DNA from: Seison nebaliae
Taxonomy: Eukaryota > Rotifera > Pararotatoria > Seisonacea > Seisonidae
Reading direction: 5' to 3'
NCBI GenBank assembly: GCA_023231475.1
Contig: JALJEE010000232.1
Coordinates: forward strand, 20,114 to 84,113
Length of the DNA: 64,000 bases
Shown here: positions 48,839 to 61,817 of the stretch, piece by piece
Layout: the number at the start of each line of letters is the position of its first letter
How positions within the stretch are numbered: the stretch's first letter is position 1
The notes under the pieces: generated by a model
What the model saw: only the letters and a program-made list of their open reading frames with translations
Told to the model about the DNA's origin: nothing
Database searches by the model: none
Position numbers and translations under genes: made by a program

Positions 48839-51800
48839 ACGTGTTTCCCATTGAATAGATTTTTAATTAAATAAAATTTATATGGATATCGATTAGGATA
48901 TGACGGTTGAAGATATTAGTCATTCGTTGGAGTTATTTCTCGTTGAATTCCTCTCTAATTTTTATGATAGTGTTAATGTCTAAATGTCAGAGATAGTGTA
49001 AAATAGAATTTTAATTAATTTGAATTGAGCGAACATAATATCATAAATTTGTCATATAAGGCAATATGCAGAAGACGGAAATATTAAGAAAGTGAAAGGA
49101 GACGATCAATTGTTCTATGTAAATTGGAATATAATCGAATCAAGACGATCGTAAGAAGATTTAAGAACGATTGACTGAACTAAAGTAACGAGTAAAGACA
49201 GAGATGGAAGGACATTGAAAATGATGAGAATTTTATAAATTATTCGACTACTTGTCCACTAATGCTTTTCATCAATTGAAACATTGCTACTCGTTCGATG
49301 GAATGTTGTGAGAGGATTTTGTAGCGAGAGATTTTTTTTATTCTCCTGTAACGGAGTGACATATATCACTTTTAATTGTATCAGGCAATAGATGTCAAAT
49401 CGATGAATGTCATCGATATCATCTTGTTTAGAATGGAAACAATTTGCTTTTGGGAGAGTGATATATGCAAATGAAGACCAGACAAATAATTAGTTTCGGA
49501 CTATTCAATTGGAGTCGAAGTATTTGGTAGGACTAATCCTCTTGTCAATCCTGGGAGAAAAGAAGATAATTAAAGATTCAATATTTTCACATAAATTCTC
49601 TCACGTGAACAAATCAGAGGAGTACAAATGAGAATTGCTGTTCACTTTAATAATAATTTATCGATCGTTCAATGTTGCTGTTGTCCCACCCAAAGTGTCT
49701 ATAATGTGGTACTAGATAGTTCAATGAGGGGGGAGAAGACTGTTCTCGCCTAATTCCATCACTTATTGCGTCATTCTCACTCATCCGAATTTTATTTATT
49801 TTCACTTAGTTCTATTGCCAATGGAGAGAATATTCCACCTAATGATCAACTTCAATTATGGGGATTGTTTATTGCTTCGTCTCTTCGTCATCATCATCAT
49901 CATCCTCATCTAGAAAAATGTCCATGAAAATCTTTCTCTTCTTATTTCCACACAACACAATTTTTAATGTGTTAGGAATAACGATTCTTTTAATTTAGGA
50001 TATATGTCTCACTTTATTCTCTCCACACTCTACATAACGACATGAGATCTTAACAATCTGCTAAATTATTTAAATTTGGAAGAAGAGAAGTAGTAGATAT
50101 CTCCGCCAGTCATCCAATAGTAGTTGACTCTTTCATCTTATGGAGAGGATACATGTTTCATAAACTCTTAATGAATCTACCAGTCAGTATGTTTGGAGTC
50201 GACAAACGCAATCGTTATTCTTCCGATAACATAGCTTTGGGCAGCAATCTTCACCAGTAATCTCCAACAGTTTCCGATATGTAATAAGAAATTCTATTAA
50301 ATTAAATTTGTATTTATTTACCTAAAACTTGTTGGAGTGTGGGAGGGGAGGATGTTGAGGAATTACGTCTTCTCGTTAGTAGTGGATGGAAGGAGAATCG
50401 ATTTGTTACGTTAAAGGTGGGAATTTCCCATATTCTCCACTTAACGTCCAAATTTAATATAAACAGTTATGTATTGTTTAAGTAAGACAAAAAGCTCTAT
50501 TTGAAGTTATAAGATACAACTGAAGTACAGATAAACTACTTTCAACTCCGATCCATATTTATTTTGCATTTCACAGACAAATCATAAAAAATGATAGCAG
50601 CTGCATAGCCATGGAACATCATTTATTTTTCATGATGACGATAATTGAAGAATAATGCGTTTAACTAAAACAATACGGCGATAAACAACGTTATTAGTAG
50701 TAAGGTACATAAATGTATGAACTAATGATAAAATAAACTCATTAATAGAAATTCATGGGAATCGGCAGATATCTCTTATGTGAGAAGGAAATAAACATAG
50801 ATATTATTTAACGAAATTCCCTCTGTTAATTACGTAACATAGATCGGCAAACTAATTTTTTTATGTTCTTTCCACAATTTCTCCTCCATTACTACTACCG
50901 CGTTGCATTTACGACTGGATGAGAATAGAATTTCCCCTTCAAAACAGCTCAAATAAGTCAAATTTAGATATATGAATTTTTCAACTAACTTATACAATTT
51001 GGAAGGTTATCGATTTGTCCTATACACAAAACTACTTAATACATTTGATATTTATAAAGAGGTTAGTTCGCATTCGTATGTCAAGTACCAGGTTCATGTC
51101 AATGGATGATGGAATATATTGCCAAATGAAATTCAAAATTTTTCCTCTCAATGGAATTATATTCATTCATCGATTATATGTATATCTTTGTCTTGTGCTC
51201 AAAAAAAAATTCCCTACAATTTTCTTTTCTGCTCAATTATTCGAATTAACAATATTAAGTTAACAGGTGGATCTGCTAACTGTTTGATCGTTCATCTACA
51301 TCGCCATCTGCCTAAGAGATGTTATTTAATCAAATGAGTCGTGTGAATGAGAAGAAATATAAAGTAAAGTTAATCGGTAAATTATGAAAAAAAGATTTAC
51401 ATTCTCATTTCTCATTTCCGCTAAAGATTTTTGACGTTCGTACTGAACTGTAAGTTCAATGTCTTTCCAAAAATTTCCTCTTTTATGTTTGACTAGTTAA
51501 TTGGGTTTGTGACGTGAATTCGACAGGTTTCTTTTAATTGTGACGACTTTATTCAATTCGATCAATTAAGTACTGGTATTAAAGATTTGTCACGTTATCA
51601 TTTGGATATTTAGATACCATTGATATGTTACTATTAAGGCTACATCATAAGAATGTAGTAGTGCAACTGATAATTCTGGTAAGTGAAAGAATCAGTAAAG
51701 AATAGTTGTTAAATGATAAGTTTTGTTCTTCGAGGAATAATTGGTATATAAGGGAAGAATCAGTGAATAGGAATGATTAGAGAATGTAATGGAAGAAATT

Positions 51801-52315
51801 ATTATGTAAAGTAATATTAATATTAGTTTGACATTATACGTCGTTTATATGGTTGCCTAAACATTATTTATTGATACATTGGTAGGACGAAGGAAAAATG
51901 AATCTGAAATAATTAAACACCTTCCCATCAATATGCTTCTTTTACTTAAGTTGAATTATATATTGATGGACTAATGTGTACATTAAATAATAATTGGATG
52001 TCAAAAAGATGCTGGAGGGAGGACCAGCAAAAAAGATATTATTCAAAAAATTATAATTACATACAACATATTAATACGTGCATTTACATAATTGAGCTCC
52101 GATGATTTTAAGGAATCATTAAGTTACAAATAAACCAGTTTGCTGGTTTCTCCAAATTGTAATTGATCAGTATTTCCCTCAATTCCTCCAAATTCTCTCC
52201 AACAATTATTTGAGTGACTAAGAAAATGTTTGATAAATTTCAAATGAGTTTTTTATAATTTCTCACATTACCCAACGAAAGATATGTTTTAGGAAATTAT
52301 TGTGGGAGAAGCTTT
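48839..52315. other. 3.5 kb non-coding interval
   Basis: No gene supported. The longest frames are about 82 codons (51015-51263) and lack any domain. GGAAATTATTG after TATGTTTTAG at about 52283-52292 could be the acceptor of a non-coding 5' exon for the GPCR that follows. Confidence 0.45.
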
Positions 52316-54931
52316 ATGAAACTTCCAGATAATGGGACAATGGTGTCGGACGAACCATTATATCCAAAATTGCGAGCTGTGTCCATCCTCCTCCGAATTT
52401 ACATACCGCCCTTTGTCATTGTTATCGGATGTATATGCAACATTTTAACGTTCATTATTATGCGACGTCGTCGTCTCCGTACATCCTCCACTTGTTTCTA
52501 TATGGCTGTTTTGGCCATCGCTGATACGAGTGCACTAATCATCGGTTATCTTCAATTTTGGATATATCAAGCATTTGCATGGACACCACTTTTGGTCTCA
52601 GATTTTGCGTGTAAAAGTTCCACATTCGCATTAATCACTTCATCGCATTATGCCGTTTGGTTGATTGTGGCGATGACGATCGAACGATTTATTGCGGTGT
52701 CTTATCCTCTCAAATCAATGATTTTCTGCACAGTCCGTCGTGCTAAGATCGTTTGTGTTATGATTCTCTTGTTATGTATCATCATCAATAGTCATTATTT
52801 CTTCACTAATCAATTACAACAAACGGTGATCAATTTGAAAACGAATGAATCGATTTTGGATTGTGGATTCAAACTCAAATATAAATATTTCAATCAAAAT
52901 ATTTGGGTGCATATCGATGCCGTTATTTATTCATACGCTCCATGGACGATTGTTGTCATCTTCAATTTATTAATTGTCTCCTCACTCATTCGTGCTAATC
53001 GAATGCAACAAGGATTAATTAATCGACAAGATGATCGAAGAGCAACTGCTTCTTCTTTATTTGAAGTCAATCAAATCGAACGACCACTTATCAATGAAAG
53101 TAAGCGTATGTCATTGAATGATGCTATCACTAATAGATGTTCGAAGAGTATTCAAATTACATTACATAGTGCGCCAAACTCTCCCGAGATTGATAGACAA
53201 AAGAACTCCATCAAAATCAACATTGTTCAACAACCGTATGATAAGAAGAAAGTGACCGATCCTCAAACAAAAGAGAAACAACGATTAACTGCCATGCTTC
53301 TCATTGTTTCGTTGTCATTCATTATTTGTACATTGCCCATCGTACTAGGACAAATTTCATGGAAGGGAGAAATGCAAAATGCCAAATCAGAGTTCGTACA
53401 AGCCATTGGCACCTTATTCCAATATGTCAATCATTCAATTAACTTCTTTTTATACGCATTCATCGGCATCGTATTTCGACAACAACTCAAAATTCTATTC
53501 AAGGAAAATATCTTCTATCGATGCATCCAACATACGAAGCATTATATCGCTCGTAGTAATGGAGAATTAATTAAGCAAAAAAGCATTAAATCTCGCATTA
53601 GATCATCAAACAATTACCAATCTCACAAATTGTCCAACATACCATCTAATACCAGTGTACCCCAAATAAACTCGAAAATTGCCACAAAATATACGAAAAA
53701 TAATGATGAGAATAAGCCTAACGAAAACTATAAAACTGACTTACCAATAGCTGATACTACATTTACGAAAAGGAACATCAAAGCAATTGGAATGGAGAAT
53801 GAAATTAATTCAAAACAAAAGAAATTAGAAGCGGATCATTTGGAAAATGATAATTTGATAGAAGAAAGTTCTAAAACTGATCATCCCGAAAGCCAACGAG
53901 ACTTGGTGAGAGAAATTTCGAAGAATGACAAATTGAATGTGGAGAAATTGGAGGAAGAAGATGGAGATGCGAGAAAGAAAATTTTGGAGATCGAAAACTT
54001 ACAAAGAGATCAAATAGACGAGAAGAATATAGAGAGAAATAATTTAGAAAAAGAAGAATTTGAAAAGAATATCATTTGGCTGAAACGATTCGATGAAATA
54101 CATCGAACACATTCAGTGCCCAATTTCTATTCGAGTTACATCGAAGATGATACTCTTGAAATTAATGAGATTAAAGAAACGAATCATATAGAGACAGATC
54201 GATGTAAGAAGACGCCTGATGTAACTCAATCAATGTTTACTGATGGAATGTGCAGAGAGTGTTATAAGAAGATTACAAAGATTCCTTTCGATACCAATAG
54301 ATTATTTTACAGCGATGATCTAATCAGTTATTATTCAATCTCTCATTTGAATGTGACAAGTAGTGACACTAATCGAATTACAACGACTATAAACGAATAT
54401 TATGATGATACTCCACCAACTAGCGCAGTAGAATTGAAGAAAAGAAAGCGATTTTTTCGTAGAAAAGCAAAACCGAAACAGAAAATGAATTACGATATTA
54501 ATCAACAATCAATCAACAATTGTATTTTCGAGCAAAGTTTATTCAATTCAATTTCGTCGACAACTGTTACATCTGATGTAACGGAAGGTGAACACGCTAC
54601 CCCCAAACCAATTAGTGCGTATGATAATCATCCAAAATTAATTCTCAATTTCCAAGAGAGTTATTACGATAATAATAATTTTAATATTAATAATAAATCG
54701 AATAATAATAATAATAATAATAATAATACCTCTAAAACTGTCACGAAGAATGAAGCAGATCAAACCTTGCCAACTAGTTTAGTTGAAGAGCCAAACAAAT
54801 CGTTGTCACAATCAAAGCTTTCCATAGAAACGTCGAAGAATAATGAGAATGATGAGCCTTTGAGAAATATGCTAATATCTGCCGGAAAGATTATGGATCA
54901 AATACGTGAAAATAGTGGAACATTGGTTTGA
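52316..54931 (+). CDS. Class A GPCR with a very long cytoplasmic tail
   Basis: 871-aa intronless receptor. TM1 lies about 26-49 (VIGCICNILTFII, GxxxN as GCICN). The TM1-TM2 loop is short and basic (RRRRLRTSSTCFYMAVLAIAD). TM3 ends in ERF (123-125) followed by IAVSYPLK. TM5 contains YAPWTIVVIFNLLIVSSLI. TM6 is TAMLLIVSLSFIICTLPIV and TM7 is NHSINFFLYAFIGIVFRQQL. An NGT sequon lies in the N-terminus. The helices resemble invertebrate neuropeptide (FMRFamide-like or TRH-like) receptors, but the ligand cannot be assigned. More than half the protein (about residue 410 onward) is a charged, disordered tail with coiled-coil-like Glu/Lys runs and an Asn repeat (AAT tract at 54703-54728). Such tails are unusual in peptide receptors. 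Confidence 0.82.
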   Translation: MKLPDNGTMVSDEPLYPKLRAVSILLRIYIPPFVIVIGCICNILTFIIMRRRRLRTSSTCFYMAVLAIADTSALIIGYLQFWIYQAFAWTPLLVSDFACKSSTFALITSSHYAVWLIVAMTIERFIAVSYPLKSMIFCTVRRAKIVCVMILLLCIIINSHYFFTNQLQQTVINLKTNESILDCGFKLKYKYFNQNIWVHIDAVIYSYAPWTIVVIFNLLIVSSLIRANRMQQGLINRQDDRRATASSLFEVNQIERPLINESKRMSLNDAITNRCSKSIQITLHSAPNSPEIDRQKNSIKINIVQQPYDKKKVTDPQTKEKQRLTAMLLIVSLSFIICTLPIVLGQISWKGEMQNAKSEFVQAIGTLFQYVNHSINFFLYAFIGIVFRQQLKILFKENIFYRCIQHTKHYIARSNGELIKQKSIKSRIRSSNNYQSHKLSNIPSNTSVPQINSKIATKYTKNNDENKPNENYKTDLPIADTTFTKRNIKAIGMENEINSKQKKLEADHLENDNLIEESSKTDHPESQRDLVREISKNDKLNVEKLEEEDGDARKKILEIENLQRDQIDEKNIERNNLEKEEFEKNIIWLKRFDEIHRTHSVPNFYSSYIEDDTLEINEIKETNHIETDRCKKTPDVTQSMFTDGMCRECYKKITKIPFDTNRLFYSDDLISYYSISHLNVTSSDTNRITTTINEYYDDTPPTSAVELKKRKRFFRRKAKPKQKMNYDINQQSINNCIFEQSLFNSISSTTVTSDVTEGEHATPKPISAYDNHPKLILNFQESYYDNNNFNINNKSNNNNNNNNNTSKTVTKNEADQTLPTSLVEEPNKSLSQSKLSIETSKNNENDEPLRNMLISAGKIMDQIRENSGTLV

Positions 54932-57406
54932 GTAGGAAATGAAATGGAATTTAAGGATATGACAACAATTGCCAAATGGAACAAATCGTCGACGATTAAA
55001 CTTAACGAAAACGATTTCTTCTAATCGAATTTATTTATTACAATTTCACCTTCTCCTTCTCATCACTTTCTTTTTCATTCACAATTCTCCAACTCCAAGT
55101 TTACTTTATCGATTGATTTATAAAATTTCATCTCAATTATCACTCTACAATTATATAAAACTCTCGTTTTACTAAACTTATTTGGTATAAGTAGGTAGAA
55201 GTTGATATGTTTTGTCCAAACACTTTATGACTTGCTGTCCATCATCGATTCGTTCATATTAGGTAAATTAATAAAAGAAATCTCCAAAAACTTATTGACG
55301 TTACTCGTCGAAGAACTTTCAAGAGTAACCGATTCCGATGAGTGGAATATAAAATACTAGTAGTAGTTGTTGATTTGAATTGGAAAATTATTAGGAAGAA
55401 ATTCAATTCGTTTTTCTTCCAAGAATTTTTTCGGAATGAAAAATAGTTTGAGAAGATATGACCGTAAGTGATAATAAAGTTAAATTTTTTACTTCTTTGT
55501 AATAAAACAATAATTATTCCAATATAATTCCAGTATAATTCGATAAGTCTAACTTACAAAAACAAAAAATTTATTATTTATTCAATATGGAACTCATAAA
55601 AATAAATTGAGTGATAGAAAGATCTCGAATATCTTTCCATTGTAATCGATTTATTTTATTACTCCAACATTTACTATTATACATTTACGAGGGGGGAGAC
55701 CTCAATCGGTAACATTAGTAAGTCAGATGGGAATCGATTGAGGAAATACTAGTGGAAATGTTTGTGTATTAAAATAAAAAGAAGGAACAGTCAATAGGTA
55801 TGACATGAATCGTGAATAAAATAGTGGGGATTAATAAAGTTCAAGTAATTATATATAATTTCTCTCCCAATGTATAATTATTCCAATAAAATTATAGCAA
55901 AGAGAAATAAAGTAGGAATGTATTGTAGAATTCGGCGTAAGAGTGACTTGCTCTCATCTAATTCGACGAATTGTTATTATTTCTTCTTTATTCTTTAGTT
56001 CTCTCTTATGGAAATTCTCTTGAAGTTTCGTTCAACATCTTTCCCTCAATTGTAGATGAGAGAAATAATGGAAAATAATTCGATAAACAAACAGGCTAGT
56101 AAAGTTAAGAAGTACGAGAGAATTGACAAAATTTCTTTATTTTCCAATCGAACCAATTGAGACATTGAAGATCGGGGAGAAAAAGTTCTATGCAAACTTG
56201 AATTATAATTATTCCGATGAATGTTTCGAGGTCGATCGATGAATTGCTTATTTGGAAATTTCATTTATTCATCGAACCACCTCTGACTCGCTAGTTAGAA
56301 CGACAGTTGCCCCCCAAAAGAACATTACGTATAATTTTTGTAAATTTCATTTTCTCGCTAGAATTATTCCGCACTTTATTTCCATTCCCAATCAGTCATC
56401 TGATGCATCGATATATAAGTGGTTTATGTTTTCCTCTCTCATATGACATCAATACATGTCAATTTATCACGTAGATACGCAATGAGGAATCATATACATT
56501 CTCGCATAATTATATTACGTGTCTAATTCATCCACCATAATCATCTCGTCATTCCTTTCTCTACTATTATTATTCTCTGTTTTCCTCAAATAATCATCTC
56601 AACTCAAATACTACGATTCATTTATGAATTTCATACTACTACTACTTATGTACTACAAAGAATTCTAACAATTATTTAATGTGATTCAATTTATTTGTAA
56701 TTATTATTTTAATTGTAAGAATTATTTACTATTATTGAAAGTAAAATCGATGGTAATATATAATGAATAGGAAATAATTATATTTTGGAATTTTCTGTTA
56801 GAAAATTTATAATTTTTGAAAAATTGTCATATTTGAGATAAATTAAGTTACAATGAATTAATATCAGAAGTTATTTCGGTCTCTTGTTTATTATGATTAT
56901 TATTCTTATCGAGTCAGATTCCATCATCGAAATAATGTGAATTTAATGAGACATTCTTCAGTTAAACGTTATGTGAACTAATCATTCAGAGATTAAGAAG
57001 GAAATCACATCTTAATATTATTCTGTAGAAGCAACATGATAATATTCTTCCTAATAGGCCACTTATGACGAATAATCGAATAAGACATCTACTAGAAATA
57101 TTCTATAGTTCATCTTCCAGAAAAAAAGAGTAATTTTAGAAATCTTATTTATTTTCATGTCGAATTACCCTAATGAAATTTAATAGTTCTCACAATATTC
57201 ATCAGTATGATGTTATCATGTTCATTTTCTTCTTCCGCATCAAATTCATATTCAACTCCATCTCATTTGAATATAAAAGAAAAAGAAAATCAACAAAAGG
57301 AAAATTTATAAATTCGATTCCAATTTACATCTTCATTTTTCATTCCATTCTCTATCGATACCACCATTAGACGGATGATGATATGAGTTGATTTATGTGA
57401 TAAAAA
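54932..57406. other. 2.5 kb non-coding interval
   Basis: Probable 3' UTR of the GPCR followed by AT-rich DNA. No frame over 72 codons has a plausible domain and no repeat array was recognised. Confidence 0.5.
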
Positions 57407-59283
57407 ATGACGGTGAAGTTTCTTCACATACCTGAAACATTATTACATTGTTGTTTATGCCAAAGTATTCTGGAAGATCCTCGAGTTCTACCATGTGGTC
57501 ATATGATATGCAATACGGTTTAATTTTATTCCTTTAATTTTTAATCTAATTCTTCCCTCTCAATAAGCACATTAACCAATTAAAGAATGCTGAACAATCA
57601 AAATTGAAAGATTCGTTCGATATTCATGATGATCAATATGAATTATTGAGATCGAGAATATCGGAAATCATTTTGGATTTCAGTAGTGAATTATCTCCCA
57701 ACTGTCCTCCACCAACCGACTTAACGAGAAATCGAACATTCCGTTGTCCATTATGTCGAACAATCATAAGCGATGTCAATTCATCATCTTCCATCATTAC
57801 TCCTTATCAAGTGAAAGATATTGCCGATTATTGCCTCCATTCACAGAAGAATCATGATGAAAATAAATTATCTGGTTTGATGATAGAAATCAATAATTTA
57901 TTGAATCAAAATTGTTTAATATTTCAGTTGTTGCAATTTTATTAAATTCTCTTCTTTCAGATTCGAATTTCCGGAAAGCATTCAATTCTTTCCCTAACAA
58001 CTATTCGTCAATGGATGTGAAAGATTCGATGAGAAATGTGAAACAACAATTCCGTCTTTTATACGCATTGTCCATCAAACTGTTTCACTTTTATCAATTA
58101 ATTTCAACATTCAATTAATTTATTATTATTATTATATTTTGAAATGGATTAATTAGAATTGATCATATTAAACAGAAATTGAATCGACTGAAAAAGAAAT
58201 ATCCTCATATCGATTGGACTTTCAAGACAACCCAAACTTTTAGGACGGCTGAAGAATGTTCATTTCTTTTGCAACGAATCGAATCGCTGTCAAAAAAAGT
58301 TTCGGTGAAGAAACTATATTTAATTCACGAACTCGTCAATGGACTAGTTAATTTTAATTGAATTCTTTATATTTAGTTATCATCAAATTCAGCCGATTAT
58401 TATTGAAGTTTTAGAAAAAAGAAAATTGAGTTCGGCTAAAGCGGAACAATTATCTCAAAATATTTTATCACAAATGGAAAATTTATTAAGACGTCTAATT
58501 GGAAATGCTACATTAACATCAACTGACCCTAATCGAACAAAGTTCAACATCGACGGCAATCCAATGAAATTTTCATTCGAATCTTTCCAAAAATCACACA
58601 ACGAACTAGAGAACTCAATCGGAACATTCAAAAATGCTCCAAAACTTACCGCTAATTCACCTTATAAATCCGTGGCAATTTCATCGATTGATTCTCATAA
58701 GAAATTAAAAAATTTGAAAGGTAATCGAGAAAAAAATCAGAATGAGAATCTCAAACAGAAATATCAGAAAAGAAAAACATTTGAGAAACGCATAAAAGCA
58801 AAAAGCAAAACGGTTTTCGATTATATTTATGAAAACATGATACTTAAAGATCGACCCTTAAATTTTTTGGGTTATCCGAAAACTGATAATTTTACTCTTA
58901 AACAAATTTTGATCGAGAATAATATCAGATTACTGATGGAATTCGAGAGGAGAACGATAATACTCAAATGTATTGAAGAAGATAAGAATTGCAATTTGGA
59001 GCAATGTTCAAAGATTTTGGAGAAATTGTTAAATTTCTTAGAAGGAAATATTGTGACGAAAGACATTAGGACGAAAATCGAAGAATATGATTCTTTTAGA
59101 TTATTTTGCAATAAATATTTCGTTTCCTACAAGTTATTGGAGAATGGTGATAATTCAACATTGACAATTCAAATAATTGGAGAAGAAAACAAATTACGGC
59201 GACTGAAGAATAAGTTTGACAATGAACATCCTCCATGTATATCTAAATATCAACAACGCCGTTACCATAGAAATCGTGTGTAA
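57407..59283 (+). CDS. RING-finger protein with a long insertion, unknown family
   Basis: Likely E3 ubiquitin ligase. Exons 57407-57517, 57568-57913, 57961-58069, 58157-58346 and 58393-59283 give about 548 aa; exon 3 may instead end at 58081. The RING half-sites are HCCLC (residues 14-18) and LPCGHMIC (about 29-36). A His two residues later (CNTH) stands where the sixth ligand is normally Cys. The last pair, RCPLC, comes only about 58 residues further on, much farther than in most RINGs. Downstream lie a helical region with basic coiled-coil-like stretches (QKLNRLKKKYP), a Lys-rich linker, and a C-terminal block (LENGDNSTLTIQIIGEENK) I do not recognise. The RING plus helical arrangement resembles TRIM proteins but no B-box was seen. 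Confidence 0.6.
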
Positions 59284-59630
59284 GATATTCATAAGAAACG
59301 TATGACCTTCCATGAAATTTTACATTTTCCATTAACATTTTGTAAGTAATTATTCGAAATGGTTTATTTCGTTCCACATTCTTTGTTTTCAGCAGATTAG
59401 AATAAACTTTAATAATAATCAAAATTTAATTTTCTCCTAAGAACATCTTTTATCAATGCTCTTAATTTCTTTTCTCAATAGCATTTTTTTCAAATTAGGT
59501 AATAAATTATTAGTCCACTTTTCATAACCAGTACTAATATTAAGATGATCAATTCATATTCTGTAAAAATACGATTATTTCTCTCATAATCGAAGATTTA
59601 TTAGAGAAATTAGAATCTAAATGAAAATTG
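59284..59630. other. Convergent 3' ends
   Basis: About 350 bp between the stop codons of the plus-strand RING gene and the minus-strand gene. AT-rich, presumably 3' UTRs. Confidence 0.5.
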
Positions 59631-61341
59631 TCAATTTTTCCATGTATATTTTGCTTGCATTTCCGAAATGGGATCGGAAAACCGTTTTGGAGGAAGGGCA
59701 TTAACATATTGCTTAACAGCGGGATGTTTATCTAAATCAGGCTTCTTAAACGATTCATTAGTAGTAGTTGAATAATATAATGCTGAAAATGAAATATAAT
59801 TAATGAAGAACTACAAAAATTAAACATACGAACTACCACAGTCATCATGACCAGCCATGGTTTTGTGAGAATTTTTCACTAATTTCGGAATGTATTTTGG
59901 ATGAATGGGTTGGTAAGTCAGACTCTGAACAGTGAGGAATTCATTCGGTTCATTTTCTCCCCGTAGATAACCAGCTGATTCTCTCACCGTTAATTCTTCT
60001 TCCTCAAATGGTTTTGGCTATATGAAATATAGTTGTTTTGAATAAAAAATAATTAAGGACTTGGTATTGTGCGGCATATTCCGACGCATTCTTTTCCTCA
60101 ATGTTGTAAGGGAAGACGGCGGAATTATTTAAGTCCATTCTTATAGGATCAGGTCGTTTACCTAATTTCGGTCTGTTACAAATAAATTAATTAGGAAAGA
60201 CAAAAAATATCAACTTAAATTTGTCGATCGTTTCTGAAATGAATTGATTTGGTTGAGGACTACCTTCACGGAAATTATCAGTTTTATAATCCGTCATTGG
60301 AAATCTATTCGCTTCCAATGCATCTTTCAATGAAACTTTCTTATACGAATGTTGTGTCTCTGTCTGAAGAAGCCGTAAGCTTATAAGAAAATAATATTTT
60401 TTAAGAACTTCGGGTGATCCCATTCCATAATTGAGAGGAAATCCATTGAACGGTATTATTCTGGGTTTCATTTTGGGCAGATGTTCCAAACTATGATCAA
60501 CATAAGCACTCTGATAATTGGACTCGACCGGATCATCGTACTCCTTATTTTTCAGTTCCAAACTTTTTTTCACCAATTCTATTGAAATTACTTAAAAATT
60601 TTAAAGTAAAAACTATGTTAACGATTCAAATTAGCGTCATATGTTTCTAGAGGAGTGTAATCCGAATTGTAAATTGACGAAGTTGGTTTTTTGGGGAGTC
60701 TCGCTAGGATGTCCGAATCATTGACGGGAAAAATTGGTTCAACTTTATCGATAGGGCGACTAGTATATTTTTCCGTGTACTCGGAACTGAAAACTTTGTC
60801 GTCCGGAAATGTTTTACGATATAATTCAGAATGGCGATTTTTTTCACAGTTGTCCATTAAAGGCAATCTTTCTAATAAATCCTTCGGCATTTGCCGTTCT
60901 TCAATCTGATTGTCGTATATATTATAAAACTTTTTCGGTTCAGCATCGGCCTGACGAGCTATTTTTTCATTAATAATAGGTGTGTATTTTTGTAAAGAAC
61001 GCTGATACCATTCATCTTTAACCTTTCCAGTATAATAATCTTGGTAACGGTATGGTTTTTGATTATTTTCGCAGTGCTACAACAAAGTAGGAGAATTATA
61101 AATAGAATAATTTGATATAGATGAATAATGAGGAGATAAGAGAATCGGGTATAAAACAATCGATGAGAGAGAATCATGACGTATCAGAAAAACAATCAGC
61201 AATAAGATATTTCAGGTGTGACATATCATCACATTTTGATTAAATTTTAAATGAAATAACAGTGAACTAAACTATTGGTTTTTCTAAAGGATAGCGGATA
61301 TAGCCATGACGATATTCGGTAAGCATGTTAGAATTGTTCAT
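59631..61341 (-). CDS. Putative axonemal/microtubule-associated repeat-motif protein
   Basis: Seven exons (61341-61273, 61076-60623, 60578-60409, 60363-60215, 60172-60061, 60017-59834, 59782-59631) join in frame to 429 aa. The protein has no signal peptide or membrane segment and is rich in Tyr, Pro and Lys. Short recurrent motifs of the form S-x-Y-x-x-x-Y/F recur: SSEYTEKYTSRP, SSIYNSDYTPLE, SNYQSAYVDHS, MTDYKTDNF, ASEYAAQYQPKP. These are spaced through the chain and remind me of microtubule inner proteins and stabilisers of sperm or ciliary axonemes (SAXO-like). That assignment is an inference from motif style, not a recognised family match. All donors but one are GTT. Confidence 0.5.
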
Positions 61342-61817
61342 TTTAAACAATGTAGAACTGAACTTAAATAATGATGCTGGATAATTGAAATTTTATTAAA
61401 AAAATATTTGGTTTATCGTCAGATGTTCATTGTCAAGTTGTCAAATTGTTAACAATACGAAAACTTTTATAAATTTCCTATTAATTAAACTTAATTTCAA
61501 TTTCAATTTTATTCTTCTAAATCTTTTCCAAACATCTTCAATTCTCTAATTGCCATTTAACAAACATAAGTATTAATGAGTATTAGGTTATATATTTTTT
61601 TATACTTTGTAATTAATTAACTGTTTGAATTAAATTACCATATGATGCATGTACGTATATCATCATGATATATACATAATAATACATAAGTTTTTTAAAA
61701 TTTTCAACATAAAATTCAACCTCTATATTCAATTTACTTTTAATTTGTTTTATTTCATTTTTTAACTAATATAGTTCAAGCTATTTCGATATTTAATTAT
61801 TCTCAAATCAATTAACA
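61342..61817. promoter_or_regulatory. Divergent intergenic region
   Basis: About 480 bp between the start of the axonemal-like gene (minus) and the second USP-like gene (plus). Very AT-rich, with TATA-like words (TATATTTTTTTATAC near 61589) and TTTTATTTCATTTTTTAACTAATATAG before the plus-strand start. No defined element. Confidence 0.4.
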
